NCBI RefSeq assembly: GCF_000511355.1
Contig: NC_023135.1
Coordinates: 1,018,371 to 1,082,370, forward strand
Origin: Leisingera methylohalidivorans DSM 14336
GTDB taxonomy: Bacteria; Pseudomonadota; Alphaproteobacteria; Rhodobacterales; Rhodobacteraceae
Direction of reading: 5' to 3'
DNA length: 64,000 nucleotides
The notes under the pieces were generated by a model. That model was not told the origin of the DNA. It saw only the letters and a list, made by a program, of their open reading frames with translations, and did no database searches. This document shows, one piece after another, positions 63,162 through 64,000 of this stretch. Numbering within the stretch: the first letter of the stretch is position 1; each line of letters starts with the position of its first letter. A program made the position numbers and the translations under genes.

Positions 63162-64000
63162 GTGCAGCCACAGGCAATTGCAATTTCCGGCCGGGCAGGC
63201 AGCAGCAGCGCGATGATGCGCATGATCTGGCTTGCGGTGCTGGCCATGGCGGTCCTGCTGATGCAGGCCGCGGCCGCGATGGCGCGCCCCGAAAGCCTGG
63301 CGCCGCTGGCCAACCAGGTGAGCCCGTCGGTGGTCAACATCACCACCACCACCGTGATCGAGGGCCGCACCGGTCCGCAGGGCATTGTGCCCGAAGGTTC
63401 GCCGTTTGAGGATTTCTTCCGGGAGTTCCAGGACCGCAACGGCAATGGCAACGGCAGCCGCCCGCGCCGGTCCTCGGCGCTGGGGTCGGGTTTTGTGATT
63501 TCCGAGGACGGCTATATCGTCACCAACAACCATGTGATCGAAGGCGCGGATGAGATCGAGATCGAGTTCTTCCCCGGCACCGGCCAGCCCAATGAGCTGT
63601 TGCCGGCCAAGGTGATCGGCACCGATCCCAACACCGATATCGCGCTGTTGAAGGTCGAGGCGCCGGCGCCGCTGAAATACGTCAAGTTCGGCGACAGCGA
63701 CACCGCCCGCGTCGGTGATTGGGTGGTGGCCATGGGCAACCCGCTGGGGCAGGGGTTCTCGCTGTCGGCGGGCATCGTCTCGGCCCGCAACCGCGAGCTT
63801 TCGGGGTCTTATGACGACTACATCCAGACCGATGCGGCGATCAACCGGGGCAACTCCGGCGGGCCGCTGTTCAACATGGATGGCGATGTGGTCGGGGTGA
63901 ACACCGCGATTCTGTCGCCCAATGGCGGCTCCATCGGGATCGGCTTCTCGATGGCCTCCAATGTGGTGGTGAAAGTGGTCGACCAGCTGAAGAAATTCGG
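63162..64000 (+). CDS. Do/DegP-type periplasmic serine protease, partial
   Basis: The frame runs to the window end (279 complete codons). It starts with GTG at 63162 after AAGGAG (63149-63154). A signal peptide (MIWLAVLAMAVLLMQAAAAMA) is followed by the trypsin-like domain with catalytic His in TNNHVIEGA, Asp in DIALLKV and Ser in NRGNSGGPLFN. The PDZ domains lie outside. It degrades or chaperones misfolded periplasmic proteins. Its place after hflK-hflC puts membrane and envelope quality control genes together. Confidence 0.93.
   Translation, partial: MQPQAIAISGRAGSSSAMMRMIWLAVLAMAVLLMQAAAAMARPESLAPLANQVSPSVVNITTTTVIEGRTGPQGIVPEGSPFEDFFREFQDRNGNGNGSRPRRSSALGSGFVISEDGYIVTNNHVIEGADEIEIEFFPGTGQPNELLPAKVIGTDPNTDIALLKVEAPAPLKYVKFGDSDTARVGDWVVAMGNPLGQGFSLSAGIVSARNRELSGSYDDYIQTDAAINRGNSGGPLFNMDGDVVGVNTAILSPNGGSIGIGFSMASNVVVKVVDQLKKF

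Noticed and set aside
1..64000. tRNA genes, rRNA genes and CRISPR arrays
   Set aside because: No T-loop/anticodon arrangement, rRNA segment or regularly spaced direct repeat with spacers was seen; the 30-base array at 50.9 kb has no unique spacers.

Overview
The window is about 64 kb of GC-rich chromosome from an alphaproteobacterium, almost certainly a Rhodobacteraceae member of the Roseobacter clade (Leisingera/Phaeobacter-like). The grounds are the gene families themselves: DUF6280, DUF2842 and DUF2065 proteins, small Rhodobacterales-only proteins, the pcm-tolC pair and hflK-hflC-degP. Family assignments come from reading translated motifs, not from searches. I saw no rRNA, tRNA, CRISPR array or replication origin.

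Layout. 1-6.8 kb: two transporters (partial MFS, EamA), argD and argF for arginine synthesis, a PiT phosphate transporter and a NUDIX hydrolase. 7-16 kb: hrpB helicase; meaB GTPase with a serine-hydrolase gene; rpmB (L28) with a readable sigma70 promoter; a copper pair (small CxxC protein plus PCuAC chaperone); divergent class III sirtuin and LMW tyrosine phosphatase; a LysR regulator; small Rhodobacterales proteins. 16.6-26.6 kb: lepA; an AT-rich islet encoding one DUF4062 protein; small secreted proteins and an entericidin; two tandem DksA/TraR zinc-finger genes; pcm, tolC and a PopZ-like acidic protein; then a decayed zinc-ribbon transposase-like gene. 26.8-34.7 kb: cobQ, a DUF6280 gene, efp, a decayed IS91-type element (tyrosine recombinase plus Y2 transposase), an oleate hydratase and ygfZ. 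34.7-44.5 kb: TIGR04283 glycosyltransferase, MsbA-like ABC exporter, HisC-like aminotransferase, a strictosidine-synthase-like gene destroyed by internal deletion, a crotonase, class I aldolase, and a MocR regulator divergent from a DUF983 gene. 44.6-54.9 kb: pyrG, secG, a cobalt-type nitrile hydratase operon, purA with a DUF2842 gene, a large repeat-rich protein, thiN, EamA transporter. 55-64 kb: GST-sdaA, a methyltransferase, rpiA, gor, hflK-hflC-DUF2065 and a DegP-type protease that runs off the end.

Most of the window is housekeeping with short spacings or overlaps that mark operons (GST-sdaA, nthA-nthB-accessory, purA-DUF2842, hflK-hflC-DUF2065). Accessory material lies mainly in 18.7-19.8 kb and 25.8-33.6 kb. 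Intergenic spaces carry at least three families of GC-rich palindromic repeats.

The best candidate for an undescribed system is the AT-rich single-gene DUF4062 islet at 18.7-19.8 kb. Also worth attention are the PopZ-like protein, the tandem DksA-like pair with an internal repeat, and the MocR operator array.
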